From Acidocella sp. (lineage in GTDB: Bacteria > Pseudomonadota > Alphaproteobacteria > Acetobacterales > Acetobacteraceae): DNA of 37,657 nucleotides. The notes under the pieces are model-generated. The model did no database searches. It saw only the letters and a list, made by a program, of their open reading frames with translations, and was not told where the DNA came from. Location of the stretch: positions 1 through 37,657 of the forward strand of contig JAQNCT010000020.1 of assembly GCA_029077825.1 (NCBI GenBank), given 5' to 3'. The position numbers and the translations under genes were made by a program. Below, piece after piece: positions 1-10,540 of this stretch. Positions within the stretch are counted from its first letter, which is position 1. Each line of letters begins with the position of its first letter.

Positions 1-226
1 TACTGGTGGTATAATTTGTGGTCGGCGGCTGAAACATATGATGCTGCTTTTGCTGGATCAGCGTCTCAACCGCAGCCTCGTTTGCAAAATCCGCGGTGGT
101 TTTAAACTGCCAGGACGGATCCTCACCATAACCATTTGCGAAAACCGGGGCCAATGGCCAAAACGTGGCCAGTACCACGCCAAATGTTGCTACGACGCTC
201 AGGGGTCGAATTTTCGAGAAATTCAT
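1..226 (-). CDS. Exported protein of unknown function, N-terminal part only
   Basis: An open frame runs leftward from the ATG at 226-224 to the window edge with no stop (75 codons), so only the N-terminus is present. The first 30 or so residues form a typical Sec signal peptide: a short basic start (MNFSKIR), a hydrophobic core rich in V, L, A, F and W, and an Ala-x-Ala-like cleavage site (PVFA followed by NGYGEDPSW). The mature part visible here is polar and holds no motif I can name. A possible promoter lies at 284-312. The protein is predicted to be periplasmic or secreted; its family cannot be decided from 75 residues. Confidence 0.65.
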   Translation of the reverse strand, partial: MNFSKIRPLSVVATFGVVLATFWPLAPVFANGYGEDPSWQFKTTADFANEAAVETLIQQKQHHMFQPPTTNYTTS

Positions 227-283
227 GTTGTACCTTGGTTCTAAGTGGCCGTGGACGAGATTAATTAACGAATATTCATTTCA

Positions 284-312
284 CACCTAGCATACCCGGC
301 CCTCTCAGTCAA
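284..312 (-). promoter_or_regulatory. Candidate sigma-70 promoter for the exported protein gene
   Basis: On the minus strand a -35-like TTGACT (307-312) is followed after 17 nt by TAGGTG (284-289), preceded by TGC as in an extended -10. It lies about 60 nt upstream of the ATG at 226. The -35 is good and the -10 poor, so this is only a candidate. Confidence 0.28.
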
Positions 313-485
313 CAACTGCAATTTTCGGTAAAACGAAACGAACATTAGAATTATTAGGTCTGGCTTTGCTATTTAAGACCCAGTAAAACAAGACAATTGG
401 ATGTAATTTTTGGCTGCGATGTCGGAGTGACCGGTTGGTTTTGTTGCATTGCAGTAAAATTGCCCGTCGCTATTCATCAAAATTA

Positions 486-527
486 ATATTTGTGCGGCGC
501 AGCATTCTTGCGCGCCGCAACAAATAT
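486..527. other. 15-bp hairpin in the gene-poor region
   Basis: The arm at 486-500 (ATATTTGTGCGGCGC) pairs with 512-527, all 15 bases matching with one bulged base, around an 11-nt loop. The core is GC-rich and the outer part AT-rich. No U-tract follows on the plus strand; on the minus strand a weak ATTAATTTT follows. It may be a terminator, a REP-like element or a small RNA structure. Confidence 0.4.
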
Positions 528-992
528 CGCCCAGCCCACAGTTAGGTGGCTTTCAAAAGATCCGCTTTAAAATTAAAGGAAACGAATTTTCTCTAAATTA
601 TCCCGAGGTTGGAAGATTATACGCCGCAACAAAAGTTTAACATGCGCAAAATATCTGCCGCCACCGCCCTACGCCATGCAAAGTTCATCGGCGCGCAGCG
701 CGGCCAGCGAACTGACCCGGCAGGCCAGGCCACCAGCTTGGCTGGGCTGTCAATTCGTTATTTTGCCATCATCGCCGCAGCAACACATGTTATTGCGGCT
801 GTTAGTGCTATCACGCATACGGTATGGCTAGATTTGGCGTCTGATGGCCGCTTAGTAACCGTAACATTACGTTTATATCTACCCGTTCGTGGCCCGGAAT
901 TATCGCCTCACGCGACCCATAGCGCGGCACGATCGCGCAAGAAGTTCTATTAAAGGTTGCACTTGAAGGTATAAACGACAGAAATGCTGCCT

Positions 993-2168
993 TTATGCGG
1001 CCTGCCCTGCCGCAAAACCGCTCGACCAGGCCCATTGGAAATTATATCCGCCCAGCCAACCGGTCACGTCCACCGCCTCACCGATAAAAAACAGCCCCGG
1101 CACTTTGCGGGCTTCCATGGTCTTAGAGGACAATTCGCTGGTGTCCACCCCGCCGATCGTCACCTCCGCCTTGCCATACCCTTCAGTGCCGGCGGGGTGC
1201 AGAACGAACCCGTTGATGGCCTCGGCGGTATTTTTGAGAGCCTTGTTGGGCATGTCGCCGATGGTGTGGTTGCCAAGCGGCGGCTGCAGCAGATTATGCG
1301 CGAGGCGGACGGGCAGCAGCTCGCCCAGAATGGTTTTTAATTCGGCCCGTGGCCGCTCTGCTTTGCGCTCCAGCAGAAACGCATAAGCATCGCGCCCCGG
1401 CAGCATGTCCAGCTTGATGGTCGCGCCCGGCTTCCAGTAGGATGAAATTTGCAAAACCGCCGGGCCTGAAAGGCCGCGGTGGGTAAATAAGGCCGCTTCG
1501 GCAAACGCCGCCTTGCCGCACGTTGCCACCGCCTCAAACGAAACACCGCTTAACCCCTGCATCCAGGCCCATTCTGGCCCCTCAAACAACAGCGGCACCA
1601 ACCCGGCGCGAATCTCAGTCAACTCCAGGCCAAACTGTCTTGCGATGTCATGGGTAAAACCAGTCGCGCCCATTTTGGGAATTGACAGCCCGCCGGTCGC
1701 CATCACCAGCGCTGCGGCGGTAAATGGCCCCTGGTTGGTAGTGATGTGAAAATGATCAGGCTTGGTGATGCCGGTAATTTGGTGCGAGAGGCGCAAATCC
1801 ACCCCGCCCGCCTTGCATAAATCCAGCAGCATGTTGAGGATGTCCTTGGCGGAGCGGTCACAAAACAACTGCCCTAGGCGCTTTTCATGGAAGGCGATGC
1901 CGTGGGCGCGCACCAAATCGATAAAATCCTGCGCACCGTAGCCAGCCAAGGCTGATTTACAAAAATGCGGGTTATTTGAGATGAAATTCTGTGGCTTGAT
2001 ATCCAAATTGGTGAAATTACAGCGCCCACCGCCGGATATGATAATTTTCGCGCCCGGTTCCACACCATGCTCCAACAGCAGCAGTTTTTTGCCGCGCTTG
2101 GCTGCCGTAGCCGCGCAAAACAGCCCGGCAGCGCCGGCGCCGATCACGGCCACATCGTAATGTCGCAT
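993..2168 (-). CDS. BaiN/YhiN (HI0933)-family FAD-dependent oxidoreductase
   Basis: A 391-residue flavoprotein, full length for the HI0933-like/BaiN family (about 390-400). The N-terminus carries the dinucleotide-binding Rossmann motif GAGAAG (residues 10-15) after a beta strand, then ISGGGRCNFTN, the hallmark segment of this family. The C-terminus has the second FAD-contact region (FFIGEAVDVTGWLGGYNFQWAWSSG) with the conserved GWLGGYNFQWA. Members bind FAD and NAD(P)H in the cytoplasm; BaiN of gut bacteria was proposed to act on bile-acid intermediates, but for most members the substrate is unknown. The ATG at 2168 has AGGA upstream at a somewhat long distance. The gene is divergent from the yejE-like gene with 53 nt between starts. 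Family is sure, substrate is not. Confidence 0.9.
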   Translation of the reverse strand: MRHYDVAVIGAGAAGLFCAATAAKRGKKLLLLEHGVEPGAKIIISGGGRCNFTNLDIKPQNFISNNPHFCKSALAGYGAQDFIDLVRAHGIAFHEKRLGQLFCDRSAKDILNMLLDLCKAGGVDLRLSHQITGITKPDHFHITTNQGPFTAAALVMATGGLSIPKMGATGFTHDIARQFGLELTEIRAGLVPLLFEGPEWAWMQGLSGVSFEAVATCGKAAFAEAALFTHRGLSGPAVLQISSYWKPGATIKLDMLPGRDAYAFLLERKAERPRAELKTILGELLPVRLAHNLLQPPLGNHTIGDMPNKALKNTAEAINGFVLHPAGTEGYGKAEVTIGGVDTSELSSKTMEARKVPGLFFIGEAVDVTGWLGGYNFQWAWSSGFAAGQAA

Positions 2169-2221
2169 TAGGCAAATCCTTGAGGTTGGTTATAATTGGG
2201 CTCGAACAGGCTGGGGTTGGT

Positions 2222-3243
2222 ATGCGCTTATCGCCGTTATGGCAAAGAAGGCTGGCGGTATTTGCAGGGCACCGGCGCGGCCGGGTTTCGCTTTACATAT
2301 TTGCCGTGGTGTTCGTGGTCAGCATGGCGGCCAATTTCATCGCCAATGATAAACCCCTGCTGCTGGACTATCAGGGCCGTTTATATGTGCCGGCCGTGCA
2401 GTTTATTCCGGCAACCAGTTTTGGGCCACAATATTTACCCACCGAGGCGGACTTCACCAACCCTGCCATCAAAGCTGTCATCAACGCGCATGGCTGGATG
2501 GTCTGGCCACTGATTCCGTATAGCTACGACACCATCGTGTGGGACGCCGGGCCGGTGGCGCCCTCGCCGCCCTCATGGCGCAACTGGCTGGGCACCGACG
2601 AGGTTTCGCGCGATGTGCTGGCGCGCGTGATTTACGGGTTGCGGCTGTCGATATTATTTGGCTTCGGCCTCACCATCGTCGCCTCCGCCGTCGGCATCGT
2701 CGCAGGTGCGGTGCAGGGGTTTTATGGCGGCCTGACGGATTTGCTGTTCCAGCGCTTCATTGAAATCTGGTCCGGCATGCCGCAATTGTTCCTGCTTATC
2801 ATCCTGGCCAGCATCATCGCGCCGAGCTTCTGGGTGCTGCTGCTGTTCCTGCTGCTGTTCTCTTGGATGTCGCTGACCGGCGTGGTGCGGGCCGAGTTTC
2901 TGCGCGCCCGCAACCTTGATTATGTGCGCGCCGCCAAAGCGCTGGGCGTTCCAGATTGGCAGATTATGCTGCGCCACATGCTGCCCAACGCAATGATCGC
3001 CACCTTGACGTTTTTGCCGTTTATCCTCTCAAATTCCGTTACCGTTCTGGCGAGCCTGGATTTCCTCGGCTTTGGCATGCCGCCTGGCTCACCCTCGTTG
3101 GGGGAGTTAGTCTCGGAGGCTAAAAATAATTTGGCTGCGCCGTGGCTGGCCTTTACGGCCTTCGCAACATTGGGCGGTATTCTTATTTTGCTGATTTTCA
3201 TCGGCGAAGCGGTGCGTGATGCCTTCGATCCGCGCAAAACCCA

Positions 3244-3247
<4 letters not shown>
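2222..3247 (+). CDS. yejE: ABC transporter permease, YejE/OppC type
   Basis: Inner-membrane permease of the peptide/nickel (Dpp/Opp) class, 341 residues from the ATG at 2222. An in-frame TTG at 2180 is possible, but MRLSPLWQRRLAVF matches the usual YejE start and follows a GGCTGGGG purine-rich stretch. The first membrane helix is near residues 20-40 and is followed by a long periplasmic segment containing IANDKPLL, typical of YejE. The LGTDEVSRDVLARVIYG segment starts the transporter core, and the EAA-type loop is visible around RAAKALGVPDWQIMLRHMLPN. The stop overlaps the ATP-binding gene by 4 nt (ATGA). In Enterobacteria YejABEF imports microcin C and peptides; here yejA and yejB are not beside it, so the partner permease must be elsewhere or be replaced. 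Confidence 0.88.
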
Positions 3248-4833
<1,586 letters not shown>

Positions 4834-4892
4834 GGGAAAGTAAAACGATTTTGAAAAGTCGGCCGCTCGGCTGGCGCCGTTGTGGTGCTGGC

Positions 4893-4933
4893 AAAAAAAG
4901 CCCGTGATGGTGAAACATCACGGGCTTATTAAT
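4893..4933. terminator. Bidirectional rho-independent terminator between yejF and the APC permease
   Basis: A perfect 12-bp stem (4898-4909 with 4916-4927, AAGCCCGTGATG) closes a 6-nt loop. It is flanked by an A-run on the left (a U-tract for the minus strand) and TTATTAATTAA on the right. It sits between the ends of two convergent genes and can serve both. Confidence 0.85.
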
Positions 4934-4974
4934 TAAACGTCAAAAACCATCAATCAAACATAACGCTCAAGCCA

Positions 4975-6378
4975 TTACCCTTCCATATCATTGGCGATGC
5001 TGGCCAATACAGTTGGGGACTTGGATTTCAGAACCAGGAACCACACGAGGCCGATCAGCAGGTAGCCTATGAAGATTTCCGGCAAGTACTGGTCGGGTGC
5101 CGGCGGCCAGGGGATGACAGAGCTATATACTACAAATAACATCAAGGCGGCGCCGATGGCGCTGATGATGACGGTTTTCGCCGTCATCAGGCCCACTTTT
5201 TTCATGTCGAACGAAGCGGAGATAGCAACGCCCAAATACACCACAACAAAGCCGTAAGTGGCGATGGTGCCGGTTTCGTTAAAGGCGTTGAGGAAGGTTT
5301 GTGGCGTGAGTACGAGGAAGAACAAAGTCACGATCGCAACGCTGACAAACACCGCCATGTGCGGCGTTTTATGAACCTTGTGAACCATGCCCATGGAGCC
5401 ATGTAGGAACTGGTAGCGGCCCATGGAATACATCATGCGCGATGAGGCATTGATGCAAGCGAGTGCGCAGGCAAAGGCGCTGATCATGGCAGAGAAATAC
5501 ACCACGCCGGCAGCCCAAGGCATGTGGGCAGCGTTGGTCATATCGGCGAATGGCGAGGAGCTGTTGCCGATCACATCAGCATGGTCGTTCATGCCCAGCA
5601 CCATGAAATAGGTGATGATGGTGAAAAACAAACCAGCCACCGCAGCCGAGCCCACCACCGCAATCGGGATGTTGCGTTGTGGGTTACCAGATTCCTTGGC
5701 GAGTGTGGCTGAACTTTCAAACCCAACAAAGCTGAACACCGCAAAAGCCATGGCGGAGGCAACACCACCGAACGGCAGTTTTGAAATGTTCAACTGCGTG
5801 GGGTCATAAATGGTGCCGTGTTTGCCAACAACCATGGCGGTGATGATGATGATGATACCAATTGAAATGGTCTCAAGCACCAAAGCCAGACGCGATGATA
5901 ATTGAATATCGCGGTACGCCGCATAAGCTATCAGACCGATAAATGCCAGCGAGAACAACACCAGTTCCGGCATCGACAATGTAATGTGAAACACCCCGAG
6001 GAAGTTGCCTAAAAATAACGGGAAGCCGAACACCACGGCCATGGCGGTGGCAAGATACGCCAATATCATTGTCCAACCGGCCAGCGCACCGGTTACCGGC
6101 CCAAAGGTGCGGCCAATATAAACGAAGTATGACCCTGCTTCTGGGTGGCGCTTAGCCAACGATGAAATGGATGCGCCAACGAACACGCAACCAACCGTGG
6201 CAATAAGGTATGATAACCATGAGCCAACACCAGCAATGCCAGCCACCACTGTAATGTTCAAAGCAGGGGTTAGGGTTGGCGCAATATTAGCAATCGACTG
6301 GCCGATTGTTTCCGGCAAACTCAATACACCGTGGCGTAACTGCCCGGTGTCCATTTTAGTGTCTGTCACAGCTACCAT
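4975..6378 (-). CDS. APC-family amino acid/amine permease
   Basis: A 467-residue polytopic membrane protein with about 12 hydrophobic segments, of the amino acid-polyamine-organocation (APC) superfamily. The N-terminal region has the family pattern of a broken first helix (IGQSIANIAPTLTPAL) and the conserved segment SLAKRHPEAGSYFVYIGR after helix 2. The start is taken at ATG 6378 because GAGAGGG lies 7 nt upstream; an in-frame ATG at 6393 lacks this. It lies 103 nt downstream of the copper amine oxidase gene on the same strand with no terminator between them, so it very likely imports the amine that the oxidase degrades (inference). The substrate cannot be read from the sequence. Confidence 0.88.
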   Translation of the reverse strand: MVAVTDTKMDTGQLRHGVLSLPETIGQSIANIAPTLTPALNITVVAGIAGVGSWLSYLIATVGCVFVGASISSLAKRHPEAGSYFVYIGRTFGPVTGALAGWTMILAYLATAMAVVFGFPLFLGNFLGVFHITLSMPELVLFSLAFIGLIAYAAYRDIQLSSRLALVLETISIGIIIIITAMVVGKHGTIYDPTQLNISKLPFGGVASAMAFAVFSFVGFESSATLAKESGNPQRNIPIAVVGSAAVAGLFFTIITYFMVLGMNDHADVIGNSSSPFADMTNAAHMPWAAGVVYFSAMISAFACALACINASSRMMYSMGRYQFLHGSMGMVHKVHKTPHMAVFVSVAIVTLFFLVLTPQTFLNAFNETGTIATYGFVVVYLGVAISASFDMKKVGLMTAKTVIISAIGAALMLFVVYSSVIPWPPAPDQYLPEIFIGYLLIGLVWFLVLKSKSPTVLASIANDMEG

Positions 6379-6481
6379 AGTTTTCCCTCTCATTGTGTTG
6401 CCGGAACCATCAGGCCATAACCTGCAATTTGCGCGCTATGGCCTCATAGAAAATAGTTAAGCAAGTCTCATGCCGTTTGGG

Positions 6482-8437
6482 TCAGGTACCACAGCATGAC
6501 GAACCATTCGCCAATTTGCTAGCCTTATTTATCGATGGTGCCACATCATTGCCCGGGTTTTGATCAAAAAATCCAACCGGCATCAATTTAAAGCCCGCCG
6601 TAATGCAAGGCTGCACCGGAAAATCTTCTGGCCGCGGTTGATGATGCACGCCAAACACATGCCATAACACCAAATCAGCATTTTCAATGTTGCGGTCTTG
6701 CGCCGCAAATTCCTTCACCCCGCCTGAGCCATCAGAATGGTTCATGAATTCACCAGCAGCGTAACGCTCTTCAGGGTCAAACTTGGTAACCCACATGTGG
6801 TTTTCCATAAAGCTGGAGCGCACCCCTGAGGGTGAGTTGGGCTTGAGGAAATGTGCCAGCACATCCTGCGGATAAATTTTATAACCCACTGGCTTGCCCA
6901 CGTGGTTTAGCTTGTTGGGGTTGATCACTTTCCAATAGCGCTGGCTATCTGGGTTGGCTTTGCGGGCCGCTGCCTGCTCGGTTTTGAGTACGGTTTCCAC
7001 CTGGTAAAAGGCGTTGCCATACGGGTTTTTATCATCCTCCTCGGCGTAGCTGTTACATTCAACAAAACTATTACCTGGCCCGTCTACCGCCATTTCCAAC
7101 CGCGCACAAAAAGCATGTTGATGAATATGACCCTGCAGCCCAGGGGCAACTTCCACGCCATATTTGCTTGGCTTGCCTGGCTCACAAGCTGAGGTATTGA
7201 TGATGCCGGTGGCCTTCATTTCGAACTCAATCATGCCGGCTTGGTCAAAATACCAATAGGAGGCGTATTCGTAATTGCCCACCGTTGCGATCGAGGAGAT
7301 CACCAGTTTACGGCCGCGCCGCAGTTCGGTACGCTCAGTACGGAAATCCCAATGCTTCCATAAAATGCCGTTATCTTCTTCATGAATGCAAATGGCTTTA
7401 TCGATGTGGAAGATATCGCCGGTCATGGTGTTCAAATCCACATCCAGATACGCGATATGGCCTAAGCAATCACAACCCAGCGTGAGCGAGTTGGTCAGCT
7501 TGCCTAAGCCATATTCACCAATGTCGAACACGTTTTTACGAAAATGCCCGTTCTCTGGCACACCATATGGCACCACCATTTCCGCCAGCGAAGCGCGATT
7601 TACAATCGGGCGGTTATCGTAACGGATATCATGCAAGGTCAGCCCCTCACGGGCGTTAAAGCCAATCACCATTGACCATTTATCCCAGGTGATCGCATTG
7701 CCGTTCAGCTCAAAGCTGGCCCCTTCCGGCTGAATAATATCGAGCGGCTTCAGGGCTTTACGGAATTCAGTGCGAAATTGCGCCTCATAGTTGATCTCAG
7801 TCATCGGAATCGGGGTGATGCCGTAATCATCCACCCGGATCACTTTGCCCGCCTTGATATCCACCACGGCGTTCAGCCCCTCAATCGGGTGGGCATAGAA
7901 ATTCTCATCCTTGCGCAAGCGCAGCCAGGAGAAGGTATGCGACAGATACCCGCCTTCCTCACCGGCAAAGCCAAAGTTCCCTGCCGACCAGGGGTCCACG
8001 CAGACCATGCTCATGTCAGTGATGCCGCGCTTGGCGCAGGCAGCGATGAAATCAGGGTGCGCTTGCACCACCGCTTCAATCTGCATGAACTGTTCGAGTT
8101 GGATCATCGGCTTCTTGGTTTGAAAGAACGCCTTGGAAATAATGGCGCCGTCAGCCAACGAGACACTTAACTTCCACACGCCCGGCGCATCGCCCAGGAA
8201 CACGTTGACACGGGCTTCGCGCGGGGTGGATTTACCGGCAGTATAATCGTCCAATGCCGCGCGCGGCGGGTCCTTCAGCTCGATGGTTTCAAACAGGAAT
8301 TTCGGTCCAAAGTCCGGGCTGGCATGGACCAGCGCCATCACGCTGCGAATTTCATCGGCGGTCAGCGGCGCCAACGGGTGGCGCAGGGCCGTGCTCATCC
8401 CCATGACTCCCGGGGTTGCGTGCAATAAATCATCCAT
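6482..8437 (-). CDS. Primary-amine oxidase (copper/topaquinone amine oxidase)
   Basis: Oxidises a primary amine to the aldehyde with release of ammonia and hydrogen peroxide. The protein is 651 residues from the ATG at 8437, close to Arthrobacter AGAO (about 640), with AGGAG 7 nt upstream. The frame stays open to 8767, but that extension has no family similarity. All key residues are present: Tyr389 in TVGNYE, the precursor of topaquinone; the catalytic base Asp305 in FDIGEYG; copper ligands His439 and His441 in HQH; and the third ligand among His598/His599 in the segment GVHHQPRPED. There is no signal peptide, so it is probably cytoplasmic. It is followed by an APC permease gene and is divergent from an AraC-family regulator gene, together forming an amine-utilisation module. 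The physiological amine is not known. Confidence 0.94.
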   Translation of the reverse strand: MDDLLHATPGVMGMSTALRHPLAPLTADEIRSVMALVHASPDFGPKFLFETIELKDPPRAALDDYTAGKSTPREARVNVFLGDAPGVWKLSVSLADGAIISKAFFQTKKPMIQLEQFMQIEAVVQAHPDFIAACAKRGITDMSMVCVDPWSAGNFGFAGEEGGYLSHTFSWLRLRKDENFYAHPIEGLNAVVDIKAGKVIRVDDYGITPIPMTEINYEAQFRTEFRKALKPLDIIQPEGASFELNGNAITWDKWSMVIGFNAREGLTLHDIRYDNRPIVNRASLAEMVVPYGVPENGHFRKNVFDIGEYGLGKLTNSLTLGCDCLGHIAYLDVDLNTMTGDIFHIDKAICIHEEDNGILWKHWDFRTERTELRRGRKLVISSIATVGNYEYASYWYFDQAGMIEFEMKATGIINTSACEPGKPSKYGVEVAPGLQGHIHQHAFCARLEMAVDGPGNSFVECNSYAEEDDKNPYGNAFYQVETVLKTEQAAARKANPDSQRYWKVINPNKLNHVGKPVGYKIYPQDVLAHFLKPNSPSGVRSSFMENHMWVTKFDPEERYAAGEFMNHSDGSGGVKEFAAQDRNIENADLVLWHVFGVHHQPRPEDFPVQPCITAGFKLMPVGFFDQNPGNDVAPSINKASKLANGSSCCGT

Positions 8438-8521
8438 CTTCAAGCTCCTTTCCAAGTGGCACTTCACAAAGCGCTTTATTTGAACCCCAACATCGCTCGT
8501 CATCGCCTTTCTGGCTTGACA

Positions 8522-8533
8522 TTTGACATCAAA
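8522..8533. promoter_or_regulatory. Palindromic operator candidate TTTGACATCAAA
   Basis: A perfect inverted repeat TTTGA-CA-TCAAA, 12 nt long. It touches the -10 hexamer and covers the expected transcription start of the amine oxidase promoter at 8533-8561, the usual place for a repressor site. A partial copy of its left half (TTGACAT) lies directly to its left. Its binding protein is unknown; AraC-type proteins more often bind direct repeats. Confidence 0.4.
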
Positions 8534-8561
8534 TTTTAAGCAAACTCGACCAGCTAACCAA
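8533..8561 (-). promoter_or_regulatory. Candidate promoter of the amine oxidase gene
   Basis: On the minus strand TTGGTT (8556-8561) is separated by exactly 17 nt from TAAAAT (8533-8538), which matches the -10 consensus at five of six positions. This places the start about 90 nt upstream of the amine oxidase ATG. The weak -35 would suit a gene needing an activator, such as the AraC-family protein encoded on the other side. Confidence 0.42.
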
Positions 8562-8665
8562 TCATGGTGATTTATGGCCCAACTTTCGCCCATTAAATTG
8601 GCAATCGCCCCACATGCCACGAATCTGTGCTTGACGATAAACTTATTTTCTTCAACACTTGGTCC

Positions 8666-9679
8666 ATGGGCATCCAACCTCGCGTATCGGCGGTGGCGGC
8701 AGCGGGCGTGTTGGGCATGATCGGTCAGCACGGCGGTGATGTTGACCGCATCCTGGGTGCTGCTCATTTAGCACCTGGTGAGGTTGATAACCCAGACGCC
8801 CTGTTGGATTTGCGCCGCTATTGCAATTTGTTCGAGCAAGCCGCCAGCCAGACCCGGGTTGATGATTTTGGTTTGCGCTTTGGGCGCGACTACCGGCTGG
8901 AGGATATGGGGCCGCTGGGGCATTTGCTATTGAACTCACCTTGCCTTGGTGTGGCGCTCGCTAGTCTGGCGAAAAACTTCGCCGCCGTGCAGGAACATTC
9001 TGACCTTATTTTGCGCAGTGACGGCGCATTGCTGCGCCTTGAGTACCAGATCCGCGATGGCCGGATCGCCAACCGCCGCCACGACGCCGAACTTTCCATC
9101 GGAATTTTCAACAATATCTTCCGCCGCGCCCTTGGCACAAACTGGGCGGCTGAGGAAATCCATTTCGAGCATTTACGCGCCGCCGAGCCGCTGGCCCACC
9201 AAACCTTGCTGAATGCACCAGTATATTTCGCCCAGGCCACCAACGCCATCGTGTTCCGGCGCGATGTTCTGTGCTGCCCGATGCCGAACGCCAACCCCAG
9301 CAAACTCCCGGCACTACAGGCCGAGGTGCAAGTACTGGCACGGCGTGCCCGGCCCGATGATTTTATTGGTTTGGTGGTCAGCCAGATCCGCCGCGGACTG
9401 GCCGAAGGTGATGCCAGCATTGGCCGCATCTCCCCCCGGCTGGGGCTGAGTCAGGCCAAATTATACCGCCAGCTCGCCGCTTTGGGCGTGGATGTCTCCA
9501 ACCTCACCCAAATGATCCGGCAAGAACTGGCCATCACCTATGCCGCCCAACCGCATATCCCGCTCACCGACATCGCCGCCTTGCTCGGCTATTCCGAACT
9601 CAGCGCCTTCTCCCGCGCCTTTAAGCGCTGGACCGGGATGGCACCGGCCAGCTACCGCGAAAACCTGCTGCAACGCTGA
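8666..9679 (+). CDS. AraC-family transcriptional regulator (likely amine-module regulator)
   Basis: A 337-residue regulator from the ATG at 8666; a GTG at 8627 would add 13 residues, and neither start has a clear ribosome-binding site. The N-terminal two thirds matches the all-helical arabinose-binding-like domain found in OruR/ArgR/QhpR-type AraC proteins (PF12625 type): DDFGLRFGRDYRLEDMGPLGHLLLNSP. The C-terminal 100 residues hold the two helix-turn-helix units, ending in LTDIAALLGYSELSAFSRAFKRWTGMAPASYR, the AraC family signature. It is transcribed away from the amine oxidase gene across about 230 nt that include a candidate promoter and palindrome, so it probably controls the oxidase and permease genes. 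Its stop is 3 nt from that of the convergent DUF2189 gene. Confidence 0.88.
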   Translation: MGIQPRVSAVAAAGVLGMIGQHGGDVDRILGAAHLAPGEVDNPDALLDLRRYCNLFEQAASQTRVDDFGLRFGRDYRLEDMGPLGHLLLNSPCLGVALASLAKNFAAVQEHSDLILRSDGALLRLEYQIRDGRIANRRHDAELSIGIFNNIFRRALGTNWAAEEIHFEHLRAAEPLAHQTLLNAPVYFAQATNAIVFRRDVLCCPMPNANPSKLPALQAEVQVLARRARPDDFIGLVVSQIRRGLAEGDASIGRISPRLGLSQAKLYRQLAALGVDVSNLTQMIRQELAITYAAQPHIPLTDIAALLGYSELSAFSRAFKRWTGMAPASYRENLLQR

Positions 9680-9682
9680 GGA

Positions 9683-10540
9683 TTAAGCGACCACCAGACG
9701 ACGGTATAAATGCCAAGTGGCGTGACCCAGTACTGGCAGCACCACCACCAAGCCGAGGAAAAACGGCAGCGAGCCGAGGAATAAGGCCACCGCCACCACC
9801 AGCCCCCAGAGCAGCAACGGCAGCGGATTGCGGCGCATCGCCAGCAATGAAACAGTAATGGCGGTAATGAAGCTGGTCGGCCGGTCCAGCAGCAGCGGGA
9901 ACGAGACCACGCTGATCGCCAGCACGCCGATTGCAAACAACGCCCCAGCTGCCAGGCCAAGCCCGATCATCGCCCAGCCGGCATTGGTGGTGAACACAGC
10001 GCTGATGAAGCCCGGCACTGAAGCGGGCGGCAACGGGCCGAGGGTGAGATCATAGATCGTTTGCGCTACCGCCAGCCACAGCAAGAACAGCCCGATCAAC
10101 ACGACGCCCATCGCCATGATCGACCAGATAGCGGGGGAGCGCAGCACCTTGAACACGTCCAGCCAGTTCATCCGCCCGGTAACCTCGCGCTGGCGGCTCA
10201 TCTCATAAAGGCCGAGCGCAACAAGCGGCCCGACCAAAGCGAAGCCGGACGCCACCGGGAACAGCATCGGCAGCAATGATTCCTTGGCCGCCACACCGGC
10301 CAGCACCAGCCCCATCACCGGGTAAATCAGGCACAAGAAAATAACGTCGGTTCGCGCATCAGCAAAATCACGCAAACCCGCCGTCAGTGCCGCCTTGATA
10401 TCGTTGGTGCTAATTTGCCGGACCTTTGGCAGCTGTGCTGCATGTTTGCCGGGCCAGTATTCAGAGGCGGTATCGGTACCAAGGGCTGCGCCAGCCTCTA
10501 ACTGCGCAACCATCCATTCGACGGGGTTCCTGATAGGCAT
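9683..10540 (-). CDS. DUF2189-family integral membrane protein
   Basis: A 285-residue protein with an N-terminal cytoplasmic stretch of about 55 residues (including VRQISTNDIKAALTAGLRDF) and then about six hydrophobic segments. The order and the segment LVGPLVALGLYEMSRQRE fit the DUF2189 family of bacterial inner-membrane proteins, whose function is unknown. GAAAGGGCG lies 6 nt upstream of the ATG at 10540. The gene is divergent from the Maf gene (86 nt between starts) and convergent with the AraC gene. It has no obvious functional link to either neighbour. Confidence 0.83.
   Translation of the reverse strand: MPIRNPVEWMVAQLEAGAALGTDTASEYWPGKHAAQLPKVRQISTNDIKAALTAGLRDFADARTDVIFLCLIYPVMGLVLAGVAAKESLLPMLFPVASGFALVGPLVALGLYEMSRQREVTGRMNWLDVFKVLRSPAIWSIMAMGVVLIGLFLLWLAVAQTIYDLTLGPLPPASVPGFISAVFTTNAGWAMIGLGLAAGALFAIGVLAISVVSFPLLLDRPTSFITAITVSLLAMRRNPLPLLLWGLVVAVALFLGSLPFFLGLVVVLPVLGHATWHLYRRLVVA

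Larger units (their letters stand above)
227..992. other. 766-nt stretch without a convincing gene
   Basis: Between the exported protein gene (start 226) and the stop of the flavoprotein gene (993) I see no gene I can support. The first half is AT-rich and holds a candidate promoter (284-312) and a strong hairpin (486-527). One frame from 609 (TTG) or 642 (ATG) to 953 on the plus strand encodes a basic, compositionally odd 103-114 residue protein with no recognisable family and no clear ribosome-binding site. It could be a small orphan gene but is more likely chance. Confidence 0.5.

Noticed and set aside
609-953. Plus-strand open frame of 103-114 codons in the gene-poor stretch
   Set aside because: No recognisable family, basic low-quality composition and no clear ribosome-binding site; probably chance, though a small orphan gene is not excluded.
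8438-8767. 110-codon N-terminal extension of the amine oxidase frame
   Set aside because: It overlaps the divergent AraC gene and promoter elements, shows no family similarity, and the ATG at 8437 has an AGGAG site.
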